Positions 12,901-20,464 of a stretch of DNA of 64,000 nucleotides are shown in pieces. The notes beneath the pieces are model-generated. The model was not told the origin of the DNA and searched no databases. It saw only the letters and a list, made by a program, of their open reading frames with translations. Origin of the DNA: Bugula neritina (taxonomy: Eukaryota; Bryozoa; Gymnolaemata; Cheilostomatida; Bugulidae); assembly GCA_964035545.1 (NCBI GenBank), contig OZ037765.1, forward strand, positions 3,467,001 through 3,531,000, given 5' to 3'. A program made the position numbers and the translations under genes. How positions within the stretch are numbered: the first letter of the stretch is position 1; every line of letters begins with the position of its first letter.

Positions 12901-15900
12901 CAGCCTCAGCAATATTGGTACTGTATCGGTTTGTGTTTGTGTCTGGTTGCAAGATATGCTTTAACTACTAGCCAACTTGGCAACAGGTTTTCGAGTTTAT
13001 TAACTGTCAAATCGTACCCTATAAAATGGGAAACATTAGAAATTGTATAAATAAGTAGTCACAATATAAATCAAAATTCAGAGGAACACTATGAATATTA
13101 CAGAACCAAAAAAATTGACATGAACTATTGTAATTCTAATAAACTTACAATATTGATGCGTGGATAAAAATCTTAGCCATCACAATACCGAAACCGATAG
13201 TTTGTTCATACAAAGTGTGTAAATATGGCGGTTTGATCATGATACACTGACTCATGCAGTACAGTGAATGAACTAGCTCTGCCAGCTAATAGTAGCTTTG
13301 GTGAAAGCTTTTGAAGCTTGAAAGCTTTAATGATTGGCTGCCTGCCAATACTTCTGGGTGGCATACCAATACAAATACTAAAGTTCTAACATGTTTTAAA
13401 TTCATTTTATGTTTCATACTTCAGATCCCTGAATGTGCATGATATATTATCTGTATTAGAAAAAGACAATATCTATGCATAAAAGCCTACATTGAGCCAA
13501 ATGACCCTATACCCTATTAACTGAAAAAGAAGAAAGTGAATTAATGGATAATTTGTCTAGCAGAGAACTGACTATTATTGCTAAAGTTGCTAATGTTGAT
13601 GACAAACTTGTCTGAATATTGCTGGTTTGAGGTGAACAAAATAACAGAACAAAACAAAACAACCTGCTTAGTTATTGCATAAGAATGCTGAAAAGTATTC
13701 ACAAAATTACTTTAATCAGTTTAGTGCACTACCTAAGGGTACTGGCAGACCATCAAAGGTGATCGAATATGTTGGGACTTTACATAAGCTGGGAAAGCTT
13801 ATTAGCTTTTCACATATCATCTCAGCTATATTATGCTTTTCAACTTTCATTATAGCTAATACACAAAAGCTAACTTTTTTACTAACTACTATAAAAACCA
13901 AGTGCATGGTTTTTCACTTATCCAGACTTGCAGTATCTCACAGTTGTATACTTGCAATTTATAACTCATGAGATAACTTACTTTTACACATCGGGTTTTT
14001 TTCAGTCTGCTATAATTAATATTTATTTTTCTAACTTAAAACACAACAGAATAGAATATTATAATCTTGTGGAAATTCAAGATAACAAAAACATTTAATG
14101 AAGAAAGAGTATGAAAAAATTTTCAGTTAGCATAGAAAATGTAATACTATATATAGGTCTCTGCATTTGGCGTGTAATTTTTCAATTTTTACACTTCCGT
14201 TTTGCTGAATAATGCTTTCTCTTTTACTTTTTACGTAGTTTAAATCATAATCGGGATAATAATTGTATGCATTTGCAGTTTGCACCCAAATTGATATCAA
14301 CTATATACGGACATTTTACAGTATTAGGCAAAATTTTGCTAACCATTATTGACAAGGTTGCATATCATTGGTAATTTTAGATTTGCAATAGCCTAAAATT
14401 GTTGTATACGTACTTTATATCAATTTGAAAATACGTAGGTATTGTTTCTTATTTCAGCATAAAAAAATTTATTTGGATGGTGAGTTTATTTGACACATCC
14501 TATATTCTAGAAATACTGCTGCAGAGAAAAGCGAACTGAGACAAGTTTGCCTAATCATGCAATTATGTAGAACCAACACCAAATATATTAGAAAATATAA
14601 AATTATGACTCAAAAAGTAATTGAAGCCAATATTGAGTTAATTCTTTTCTGTTGATGTAGAGTTACGCTAATAGTAATTAAAAACTATTCATCAACATTT
14701 ACCTGGTTTAGTTACAAATATCCATGGGCTTCTTGTTTTTAATCAAGTGTAAAAATACACAAAAATCACAACAATAACTAGGTTTTATAGTCCAGTAATA
14801 GAACATATTATTAATTTTCAAGCTAGTGTGAAAATTTCACTTTTTAATCAAGAAGCTGTAGCTAAAAAAAATCAAAAGTTTCACTCATACCTGCATGAAT
14901 ACCAGAGAGGGAGGTTAAAGTACTGATAGCCTGTATTTACTTCTGGTGTCACTCCAGTATCATCTGATCTCTTGTTGAGAATCTCACATAGATCTCCACT
15001 CACTGACTTCACTATAGAACTGCAGTTATAACTGATGTCTTCATCTTGTAAACAGAAACTCATACATTCTCTGAGGTCTGATGTACTCATATCATTGTAC
15101 TTTTGTACTCCACTGCTTAGATAGTAACCTCTAGTAGCTGTCCATGGCTGCCATATTCCTGTAGAATACAATACTGTATGAAAGATTGTACACAAAAACA
15201 TAATTATTTATAACTAGACCCATGATTACTTGTTGCCAAATGCTGTTTTATCAATTATAATTTAAATTCAGATTTTACGAAATATAGAAGTTGATAGAGT
15301 GATCTGGTAATTTGTTGCACGCTCTAAATTTAAAGTCCTTCTGCGAAATTTATAAAAGTGAGTCTCAGAGACAAACTGGCTTTCAACTAAAACTATGAAC
15401 TTTACTACCCATTGTTTTAAAACAATATCATTGTATTACGCTTCCAATCTGTATTCCTCGATCATTGTATCAAATGACTATAATGTTGCAACCTTTCTAT
15501 ACATAATTATTGATTATCCTAATAAGTTTTAAAAGTTTTACGCAATGCATTGCATTAGTAAAAACTGCAACATGCAATTAACTTTTCATTTGCTACATAA
15601 ATTATCTGCTACAGTATGCTGTTACATAGCGAGCTAGGCAGAATATCTGCACTATTTGCATGGTGACCTCAGGGTATATATATAAACTCTGCATGCATGG
15701 CGTCCAGCCAAGCAGTGCTGGGATTTAAAGTGTCAATTCTAGCACAAATATTAGCTATTTTTTCAAAATTATGAATGTAAAATATCACAGTCTTTGTACA
15801 TAGTAGGGGTAACGGGGGGGGGGGGGGCACAACGGGTTGAATTTTGCATTTGTTGCTCTCATTCGTCTGTTTTTCAGGTTACTAGTTCAATAATCTCTAG

Positions 15901-18084
15901 TCTTAATGCTGCATCTGTTGTCTATTACAGGTACCAGTTTGTTGTTTCTATCTCTCTCACAACTTTCAGAATAAGAAAAATATTTTCATGACAAAAAATT
16001 TGGCCCATTGTGCCTCGGTACCGGGGTACAATGGGCCACTGGGTGGGATACAACAAATATATTGAAATTTTGCGTATTTTGTTACATCTAAACTTTATTT
16101 ACTTAATATTACAAATAAATAAAAAATACCCCTTCAGATCTACAGCAAAATTCATGTTTTAGCTGTATACAGTTTGTGCTACTACGGATAGCAGAGGAAG
16201 GCAAAATCAAAAGCACGTGACTCGGTTCTGCAGTGCCATTATCATTACTGTTTAGAACTAAAAATGTTCTGTTATTTTCACTTCGCAGAGGAACCTTTAT
16301 TAAAAAAAAAACTTTAGTAACATGTACTACAAAATTCCGGGTGGACTTTTTTCTATGAACTGTAGCTAAGGTGCATGCATGGCTGAGGTTTGTGACTGGA
16401 GTACGGAAGGGAGAGGAGGGAGCAAATGAGCAAATCGCAATTTATTTCAGTCAAATACATGTACATTCCCTCAATGGTGTAATATATTATAATGATTATC
16501 ATGACTATCTACTAGTAGCAACAGCAGAGTGTTTTGTATTATGTATAAAATGGCAAAGCTTTAACCTCATCAGATGTATAATATATTAGGGGAGCTTCAA
16601 CTTGTAGTTTTGTAGTCTTACCATGATGTCTTTGATATTTTACAAAAAGGTCAGAAATGGCTATATCTGTAGATTTTAGTAACATTTCAACCAACTTTTT
16701 GGGCAAACAAACTAATAACAGTGATCAGGGTGCAATAATCAGCCGGGCCCATTGTGCCCCGTGTGGCCAAATTGAAAATAAATGTGCCTCAAGGAAAATT
16801 TATTTCAGTGTTTGCTGTTATACTAGTTAAGCATTGTAGAGACAAGCAATGGCAACAATATTAGTAAAATCTAGGCTTTTTGCCTTTGAGTGTAAAAAGT
16901 TATAAAGCTTTAACGACATCCTAAAAGATTTACAAAAGTAGGTAAACACAGTTTTTTACTCGCCTTTTCAACACGTATGTTCCGCAAGTGTTGAAACTAC
17001 AAAGGCTGAATAATTATGTCAATATCTTTTTATGAAAAAAAAATCGCAACTCATCAATCAATAAGTTCTCTCACAATTTGGCCGGCTTTTTGTACCCCTA
17101 TGACCGTTGTGCCCCCCCCCCCTTACCCCTACTAATTTTGCTATCAATAACAGGTAATAATTTGAAAAAACCGTCTTCAATTTATTTTTACCTATTAGAA
17201 TAATTGTAAAATTATGCACCAATAACTTATATTATACAGTCATTGTAGTTCCTATATATATTATAAATAGCGTAGTCACTTATATTATATTGAAATAAGG
17301 TTGATTATAAAAAACAACCAAATTATTTCCTAAATCTCTTTCAAGTACCGCTGTAGCAGGACAAGAGTAATTATCTAATATAATATAATAATATATGTAT
17401 ATGACATTAAAATTTTCTCTAAACATGCCATACACTTACTACAATGTTTTATTGCTATCCTATTATAATAGTAAATCGATTTCATAAATACTTACCAGCA
17501 CAATCTGGTCTAACAGAGTATCTCCACTGACTATCATAACTACTAATAGTAACAGTCTGAGTATTCTCTGCTAACAGTTGACAGTTTCCATCATCAGTGC
17601 TGTAGTTTATTGAGGCACATATAAATGATGTCTGCTGCATACACTGAGCTCTACACTCATCTTCACTGGTTACAGAGAGAGTCTTTATACTACCAGATGT
17701 TATGTACGGATCTAGTCTACCCACACCTGATGCCCAGTCACAGGTTAATCCTGAAAATACATTATAAAAGAGTATATCGCACTTATTTTAACTTATTCAG
17801 TGTATATAATCCTGGCTGAAAAAGTTAAACTACTTCTCTCTCGAGTTTGCAAAGTGTTTTAGAATAGCAAGAGTTTACTACTGATTTATACATTTGAGAG
17901 CAAGTACAATACTTTCATCTATGCGTACACTTTCTGTCCGTATGCTACAGATAATGGTTGTAAACAAATCGAATAGATTATGTTATACAATAAAGCTATC
18001 TAACATACCTTGTACTGGTGCAGAGAAAAACACAGTAACTAAAAAAAACCACAAGTGAAAACACAAGTACAGTATTCTCTCCAT
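769..18084 (-). CDS. Spliced type I membrane receptor with PAN, FN3 and sushi modules
   Basis: Assembled by hand from 5' to 3': 18084-18009, 17750-17496, 15158-14891, 7233-6742, 5742-5674 (tentative), 5098-4781, 4535-4438, 3855-3669, 3270-3154, 2789-2579, 2404-2021, 1850-1641 and 992-769, about 970 residues. It is predicted to be a cell-surface protein with a cleaved signal peptide, a large adhesive ectodomain, one membrane helix and a 50-residue tail. Most exons are phase 1-1 modules, as in shuffled extracellular proteins. Two joins are unresolved. Exon 15158-14891 ends in phase 2 while 7233-6742 opens in phase 1, so a small exon may be missing. The 3154/2789 join needs a weak donor to stay open. 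The ligand is unknown and the family is not recognised as a whole. The gene hosts a BEL/Pao element and a TIR transposon in its introns. Confidence 0.75.
1193..1602. repeat. 17-bp minisatellite in receptor intron
   Basis: About 24 tandem units of consensus GTAGACTGACACATACA lie just 3' of the sushi exon donor on the minus strand. As 17 is not a multiple of three, all three minus frames stay open and give a false 17-residue periodic peptide. On the minus strand each unit carries GTATGTGTCAG, the same eleven bases as the real donor at 1640-1630. Confidence 0.95.
1641..1850 (-). CDS. Receptor exon: sushi/CCP domain
   Basis: A phase 1-1 exon of 210 bases, with acceptor GCTTTAG and donor CAAG|GTATGTG. 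The four cysteines (ITCSTP, YNCKEGF, IITC, LPIC), the Y-x-C-x-x-G-F core and the W-S-x-x-x-P-x-C ending are the sushi/CCP signature. It sits directly before the membrane helix. The donor sequence GTATGTGTCAG recurs in every unit of the minisatellite that follows in the intron. Confidence 0.8.
2021..2404 (-). CDS. Receptor exon: membrane-proximal domain
   Basis: A phase 1-1 exon of 384 bases. It has a basic RKKRS motif near its middle that could be a proprotein cleavage site, several N-x-S/T sites, and a final half (YWNRPLDNQYSYHIAVGFKA) resembling the membrane-proximal domain of receptor-type tyrosine phosphatases and related receptors, where N/R-x-P-L-x-x-x-x-x-Y precedes a hydrophobic strand. 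The cleavage site is an inference from the motif alone. Confidence 0.65.
2579..3270 (-). CDS. Receptor exon pair: fibronectin type III module
   Basis: Exon 3270-3154 starts after TTTGCAG and gives APNSPGGLTVDTRTSTSVTI followed by SWSP, a typical FN3 first half with the strand-B Trp. Exon 2789-2579 gives the second half (VEYNCTVKALLSENEFGESS), with the strand-F Tyr. The halves join in frame only if the first exon ends at CAA|GTTGGT, a poor donor. The better donor four bases on (G|GTATTA) would shift the frame into a stop. Either a non-consensus donor is used or this allele carries a small lesion. Confidence 0.55.
3669..4535 (-). CDS. Receptor exon pair, ectodomain segment
   Basis: Two exons, 4535-4438 (phase 1 in, 0 out) and 3855-3669 (phase 0 in, 1 out), join cleanly across a phase 0 intron. 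They encode about 95 residues. A central Cys (EADDCVSSVTLTYES) is followed by two long alternating strands (VTFELTIKVEL and HENIIWQEDYTT). The shape is a beta-sandwich, perhaps a diverged immunoglobulin or FN3 fold, but I cannot name it. The intron between the exons holds no recognisable feature. Confidence 0.6.
4781..5098 (-). CDS. Receptor exon: fibronectin type III module
   Basis: A phase 1-1 exon of 318 bases, preceded by TTTTAG. The peptide has the FN3 pattern: a Pro-rich opening (SPGEVRITWEFP, with the conserved Trp in strand B), F-K-I-E-C in strand C, a strand-E Val-Ile-x-Asn-Leu, and H-Y-A-R-V-S-T-V in strand F, the usual Tyr-corner position. I placed the end at GCGG|GTGAA, which keeps phase 1. 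A second possible donor (GTG|GTAAAT) lies a few codons further. Confidence 0.65.
5674..5742 (-). CDS. Receptor candidate small exon
   Basis: A 69-base stretch between CTTAG and GATG|GTAAGT. It is open only in the frame that enters and leaves in phase 1, exactly what is needed between the neighbouring exons. It would add a linker of 23 residues with one Cys (AKQRGCENINLFPQPYR onward). The donor is strong and the acceptor is ordinary. It could also be a chance match in the intron. Confidence 0.35.
6181..6256 (-). repeat. Degenerate tRNA-Ala-like copy
   Basis: Read on the minus strand, this intronic stretch keeps GTGTAATTGG (A-box region), CTTGCAAG and a decayed B box (GGTCAGATTCCCAG), followed by GAGGGA. 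It aligns along its length with the better copies at 18646 and 26026. It is too damaged to be a functional tRNA. Confidence 0.6.
6742..7233 (-). CDS. Receptor exon 4: unrecognised beta-rich module
   Basis: A long phase 1-1 exon of 492 bases. The peptide (GNSDSITNTKIIDYGSAG to RAVALRAYIAG) alternates hydrophobic strands and has three cysteines (DYC, SGC region). It looks like one extracellular beta-sandwich of about 160 residues. I do not recognise a named family. An in-exon alternative acceptor (GACAG) would restore phase with the exon upstream, but its pyrimidine tract is poor. Confidence 0.65.
7234..8002. other. Receptor intron, BEL side
   Basis: AT-rich intron sequence between the beta-module exon and the BEL/Pao insertion. 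Short open frames occur but show no protein pattern. The last five bases (AATAC) are the target-site duplication of the element. Confidence 0.6.
8003..8454 (-). repeat. 3' LTR of BEL/Pao element
   Basis: 452 bases, TG...CA ends, apparently identical to the other LTR at 12922-13373. It is the downstream LTR for the minus-strand coding direction. The preceding AATAC at 7998-8002 is the target duplication. Confidence 0.93.
8684..12952 (-). CDS. BEL/Pao polyprotein lacking reverse transcriptase
   Basis: An uninterrupted frame of 1422 codons; the Met at residue 19 (12898) is the likelier start. Domains in order: a coiled N-terminal region (about 20-200); a Ser-rich linker; a Gag core (about 365-540, W-P-E-F-R-S-V-W-L); Cys/His knuckles (about 586-652); an aspartic protease (about 720-860) with D-G-G-S at 730-733 and LLIGNDLL at 829-836; a Ser/Pro-rich spacer; an RNase H-like remnant (about 1040-1137) ending W-V-S-G-K-E-N-T-A-D, whose usual D-S reads N-S; then the integrase from ADISSQAAHIE, with Asp in SDPGTQ and Glu in GAAES, followed by the basic C-terminal domain (about 1345-1420). 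The whole reverse transcriptase and the integrase zinc finger with its first catalytic Asp are absent, yet the frame is never broken. Confidence 0.92.
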   Translation of the reverse strand: MQPDTNTNRYSTNIAEADMDRQDIVNLKKQRTTLRSKVTMLTNLIESAISSSNSTQVECLRSQLESTYQEFLTIHYDFLEYVSSDESMEDIAYVNKMSPVEYYQAVKASYDKAISDCNTWHSKFYKIKHSLILAIKKANGLVTDCTDNTLITEHLRKCVALSESLADTIGFSDLLLELDEVILSLDYCMSKFTLMSKAQSQNMNFEHRESDPSVVRSGLAESGVGGESPSDGASHAPTMVASSRLFSSRSHPSTHEATLAPNPGVTASGSDRQVLWEDHTSGEALASNPGVIASTNVRDVRSSTFSVRDLHGSTDRAAHSEFLIRGATSSVVNAYDSYPNGTSQISYDSRHTGGNNFNSSIHKTHSQPNPFNGTRYHWPEFRSVWLRYATMFYDDVDRACELKKFLTGEALEMVQPIFATQPQAYERMMCRLEEVYNDPSMSVQAVFNNLQELKPVKEGDARELVKMANAVESSYSQLGEVGLLQTVMLPQVDTLANLLPTSIRRDWDRHFHILTHEERIKPFPHLMRFLEQERQIALRRIETVNPQSSSMHKQKVKAFHTESSGPKSSSNRSTNNSKTIDSENYCFIHRSERHCLVECRNFLALSVDERYKLIKTNSLCARCLGAHKPKCCPNFRTPCSVCDKTTHHVLLCIKSAETNTHTNCNTNKNKARADQIKHKSNENSEASAVSTTVRVSPNHGAHNHPGNATVFAIQQAQVVGTSHTAIIFFDGGSNASFISERAAKAWGARQIDKVNLEMNTLGEHEVSETSTIYEVKLQTPKGRTFSILAYSLRKLTGAINRPLDANILKSLFPKVDTHKLLKKTGPIDLLIGNDLLGLHPKHQVDQAGPHLYVYSGPFGLCVQGSHPTLSNFSTLPSSSFHVQATMAHEKLEEVEFTQSIHNDTLNSCDFELSTVSTPTYSVNSPDASPSQFAKSFSRPQTIINYGESHTIATECGMIESADDSDPLQSPGDPDTESAGQIGSGQLNRSLEVNDSMSMSVEIKRKYEFTSSTSITQSTPVPANERAESKATAKGVNKATAKCRIAPIKQQLKIPQLELNAAVWSKRGRQVIKTEMRYEFEKVYQLINSKTVLKMFQKKSTRFHVYEGVRIGEIQGATNGDMSCWHWVSGKENTADGVIFADISSQAAHIEAVFGYDSDSFLLALTRFVNIRGWPSKIYSDPGTQLAGAEKELKDMWRRMDKGSIKKTSAENGLQWEFGPGDSPWYQGAAESLIKAVKRCFTFSMSNRRLSLIEFLTICTEAANTLNERPLGLLPDSDSEINILTPNCKLIGRPFIKNPGNWNTDYSLRGRLALVNTISDDFWRKWTELYAPTLIHHQKWHTPRRNFQVGDVVVVMDPNQLRNQYKLARVHQVYPSKDGIVRKVALSYKNYKVAGKLRDYVGCKDTIITRSVHRLALLTEVNP
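12922..13373 (-). repeat. 5' LTR of BEL/Pao element
   Basis: 452 bases, apparently identical to 8003-8454, followed by AATAC at 13374-13378. The long reading frame is open into this LTR (its first ten codons lie inside it), although the likelier start is the ATG at 12898, just past the LTR. Confidence 0.93.
13379..14890. other. Receptor intron, upstream of BEL
   Basis: AT-rich intron. A frame at 13675-13971 has no recognisable domain and no splice-supported context. If a small exon joins the phase 2 donor at 14891 to the phase 1 acceptor at 7233, it would lie here or in 7234-8002. One candidate is a stretch of about 30 bases ending at a donor near 14700, but its acceptor is weak. Confidence 0.4.
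14891..15158 (-). CDS. Receptor exon 3: PAN-like module
   Basis: The exon is bounded by TTCTACAG and AG|GTATGAG. The peptide begins GIWQPWTATRGYYLSSG and continues with LRECMSFCLQDE, NCSSIV, LCEIL and a terminal YSC. The LRECMSFC helix and the following strand resemble the preceding PAN exon, so a second, more diverged PAN-like module is likely. The donor leaves phase 2, which does not match the next exon found. Either a short exon lies in the long intron that now holds the BEL element, or another splice site is used. Confidence 0.6.
15806..17129 (+). mobile_element. Non-coding TIR transposon, copy 1 (poly-G ends)
   Basis: 1324 bases with inverted ends GGGGTAAC-G(n)-CACAACGG and CCGTTGTG-C(n)-TTACCCC, flanked by TA on both sides (15804-15805 and 17130-17131), as in Tc1/mariner-pogo type insertions. 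Inside are repeated motifs around GGCCCATTGTGCC and its complement at about 15998-16040 and 16742-16770, likely transposase-binding subterminal repeats. It has no coding frame, so it is non-autonomous. It lies in a receptor intron. A second copy lies inverted at 53931-55272. Confidence 0.82.
17130..17495. other. Receptor intron, nothing recognised
   Basis: AT-rich intron between the TIR element and the donor of the PAN exon. It contains several ATAT stretches and no feature I can name. Confidence 0.5.
17496..17750 (-). CDS. Receptor exon 2: PAN/Apple domain
   Basis: A phase 1-1 exon of 255 bases, bounded by TTTTCAG and G|GTAAG. It encodes a compact Cys-rich module with C-x-W, then DECRAQCMQQTSFICASINYS, NCQLL and a closing DC. 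The spacing of the central cysteines and the hydrophobic F-x-C-x-S-x-x-Y strand match PAN/Apple domains, which bind proteins or carbohydrates outside the cell. The identification is by pattern, not by search. Confidence 0.7.
18009..18084 (-). CDS. Receptor exon 1: signal peptide
   Basis: The ATG at 18084 opens a 25-codon stretch with a charged start (MERI) and a long hydrophobic core rich in Leu, Phe and Val, ending SAPVQ. It reaches a good donor (G|GTATGT) in phase 1. This reads as a secretory signal peptide with cleavage near the exon end. The start is chosen because it is the first ATG before the hydrophobic core and the phase fits the PAN exon that follows. Confidence 0.75.
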
Positions 18085-18645
18085 GTCAACACTACTTAGT
18101 AATGTCTATACAATGAGGTAGTGTTTAGTAAAGTTATGCTTCTATACAAATAAATCACAATAGCTAGAACCTTCCAATATAAGTAGGTAGCTGCTATATA
18201 ATAGAAGCATTGTACCTAAAAGAATAAAAAGTCACAAGACTGTATTACAAGGAGGAAGTTGAAAAGCTTTGTACAAATATTCCAATCAATATTGTATAAT
18301 AAGTATTCAAATCTTTCACTCACAAGTAATTTGTTATGATGAAGGTTGTGTCCCCTGTACTAGGTAAAAGAAAGTTGAGTTGATTCAATATGTTGTTAAG
18401 ATGTAATAAAAGTATTGTTCCTTCATTAAACATAAAACTATTATAGACATACATCACTCAGTGAGAGAGCTGATAAAACAATAGCCAATAAGATGATATG
18501 TTTTGTTTCGAATTAATTCAGCATACCTTCTGATATGAAAGAAAGCAAATAATGAAAGCATCCACTTTCACCTTCAAGAAATTCAATTTCTTTCTTTTCT
18601 GAAATTGGTTATACCTGAATATAATGCGTTGTCTGAAATTCTTAA
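18085..18645 (-). other. 5' region of receptor gene
   Basis: Sequence upstream of the receptor start codon on the minus strand, where its promoter and 5' UTR should lie. I see no clear TATA box or initiator. A stretch at about 18380-18490 has a diverged second copy at about 21780-21890, sharing AATAAAAGTATT, TTCC and CATAAAACTA blocks in the same order. Confidence 0.4.
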
Positions 18646-18717
18646 GCCCCTGTAGCGTAATTGGTTGGCGCGCCTACTTGCAAGCCGGAGGTCTGTGGTT
18701 CGAATCCCAGTGGGGCA
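18646..18717 (+). tRNA. tRNA-Ala-like sequence, probably pseudo-tRNA or SINE head
   Basis: A 72-base stretch with tRNA layout: GCCCCTG acceptor side, A box TAGCGTAATTGG, the TTGCAAG anticodon region, B box GGTTCGAATCC, and GTGGGGCA at the end. The B and A boxes match RNA polymerase III internal promoters. The acceptor pairs in only five of seven positions and the anticodon arm does not fold into a five-pair stem with a seven-base loop, so it is unlikely to be a working tRNA. The same sequence with a shared ATTATTTTACA tail occurs at 43663, and related copies lie at 26026, 49242, 60631 and 6181. Confidence 0.55.
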
Positions 18718-20157
18718 ATTATTTTACATAATGTATAATAGTAAATTATTTTAGTTATACTGTTTGAAGATTCACTCCAATGATTAGCATCTCATATGTA
18801 TATATACATAGTTAGATTATTGTAGATATCGCTATTAAAGAAATTGTTTGCACATGCAAAGATAGAAAGCAATTTGGCACAAGCTAATGACATGAAAATT
18901 TCTAAATAAATAAATATGTATAAATTGAGAATAGATAATTGTTGTATATTCATATATCGCATTATTATACCTTTGTTGTTATGCAGGCTAATTTAAGAGA
19001 AGAAGCTATGTAAAGCTTGCAGATAAAAATCTAATGTTTTAGGCACATATTACTCATTCTTTCTCCGTGACTCAGCCTATATATAGTAACACGTTAAATA
19101 CTCAATATGTAAATCGTATCACATAATTCTACAATACCTATGACTAGCTTTTAATAATTTTATAATAATAGAGTACAAAGTTAGCAGAGTACAACCAAAT
19201 TTAATTTTAGTAAAATATGTTTTAATATTTCACCCACTCACTACTTTTTCATGCACTATAAAATCCTCTTTAAAAGTTTTTTACAAAGCAATCCTGGCTT
19301 TGGATTCTAAAAGCTACTGCCAGTAGCTTGACAAGTATTCATTTTTGCAGGCAGCAGATTAAAAAAACTAAATTTTATTCTTTTGTTATCATCTCGTATA
19401 ATCAATTGGAAGTAGTATATGAATATTATTTTAAAAATTATCCTTTTGTATTATACTGGAGTGTTTAAAGCTGCAAACTCAATTTTATCAATTTTGCTCA
19501 ATTTCAAGACCTGAAAAAAAAAATTTTATTTATCAAAAAACAAACGCATCATGTTGTACATTTCTCAATAAAAACAACTATAATAATATTATATATAAAC
19601 TATCTTTATTAAATGTATTTTCAAAATTATTTATATATAATATGGGTTTCATCCCAGATAGAAGCTTCTCAGTTAGACGCTATTATTTATTTTAGTACAA
19701 TGTTTATTCCCCCCCTACTCCTGACAATTTATCTGAATACTATATTGATATATATGTATATTTAAATAAACATGAATTATTTGTTTGTTATCTAGCACAT
19801 AAACAAATTCCAGCGATCCGCATTAACTTATTAATTTTGCATAATCTATACTGAAATTTTTGTGTGAAAAAATATTTCGTTAATAAGTATTCATTAAAAA
19901 CAATGTCTAATGTTAATGTATTACTGTTTATCCCCAACAAAGGTCCGTCACGTTCCGACTATTATTCCAGATATTTTATATTAGCAATTATAATAGCTAT
20001 TAGCATATATTAGCTATATTTATAGCAATCAATACAACAGGTATATATAGGTATTATAGGCCTATACATTATTGTGGTACTTACCAAAATAAAAATTAGC
20101 TTTTGGGATGACACCATAATTTGACTGTAACTATTTACAATAAAAATCGTCTCCAGT
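18718..20157. other. Intergenic, no gene seen
   Basis: AT-rich sequence between the tRNA-like copy and a dispersed repeat. It holds only short open frames without protein patterns. Confidence 0.5.
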
Positions 20158-20464
20158 TGCGTTTATACCTCTGCTGAAAAAAGTACCGAGTTTAACTTAA
20201 TAGGCTAATGCTTGTCCAGATACCCCTTTATAGTCAAACTGAAACTCGTTGAAATCATATTGATGCGGTTGCTCACTTTTTGAAATTGAAATTTGACTCG
20301 CATAATAGCTATTTGATGCCCTTTGTAAACGTCGTGAATTAGTGAAGCAGACAGCATAAAAGCAATAATTGAGAAGGTGTAGGCTATATAATTATAGCCG
20401 TATAAGTACGTTGTCTAATCGCCAAAGTAATAACTAAATAACGATGTTTACAAGGAGTTATTAC
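20158..20464 (+). repeat. Dispersed ~300-bp repeat, copy 1
   Basis: It runs from CGTTTATACCTCTGCTG to AACGATGTTTACAAGGAG and recurs inverted at 37046-37341 in an intron of the second SLC15 gene. Its right part carries a short inverted pair, TTTGTAAACGTCGT and ACGATGTTTACAA, so it may be a MITE-like element. I could not fix its exact ends or a target duplication. Confidence 0.6.

Larger units (their letters stand above)
8003..13373 (-). mobile_element. BEL/Pao LTR retrotransposon, internally deleted
   Basis: A complete insertion of 5371 bases in a receptor intron, in the same orientation as the gene. Two 452-base LTRs (8003-8454 and 12922-13373) appear identical by eye and begin TG and end CA. 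Both flanks carry the 5-bp duplication AATAC (7998-8002 and 13374-13378). One long reading frame spans gag to integrase, but reverse transcriptase and part of the integrase are missing, so the copy must depend on enzymes from elsewhere. I did not find a convincing primer-binding site or a purine tract beside the LTRs. GGAGGGG- and GGGGGACGGG-type runs (minus strand) lie at about 8585-8645, after the stop. Confidence 0.93.

Noticed and set aside
18646-18717. Functional tRNA-Ala gene
   Set aside because: The acceptor has two mismatches and the anticodon arm cannot form a normal stem and loop; the same defect is shared by all copies.
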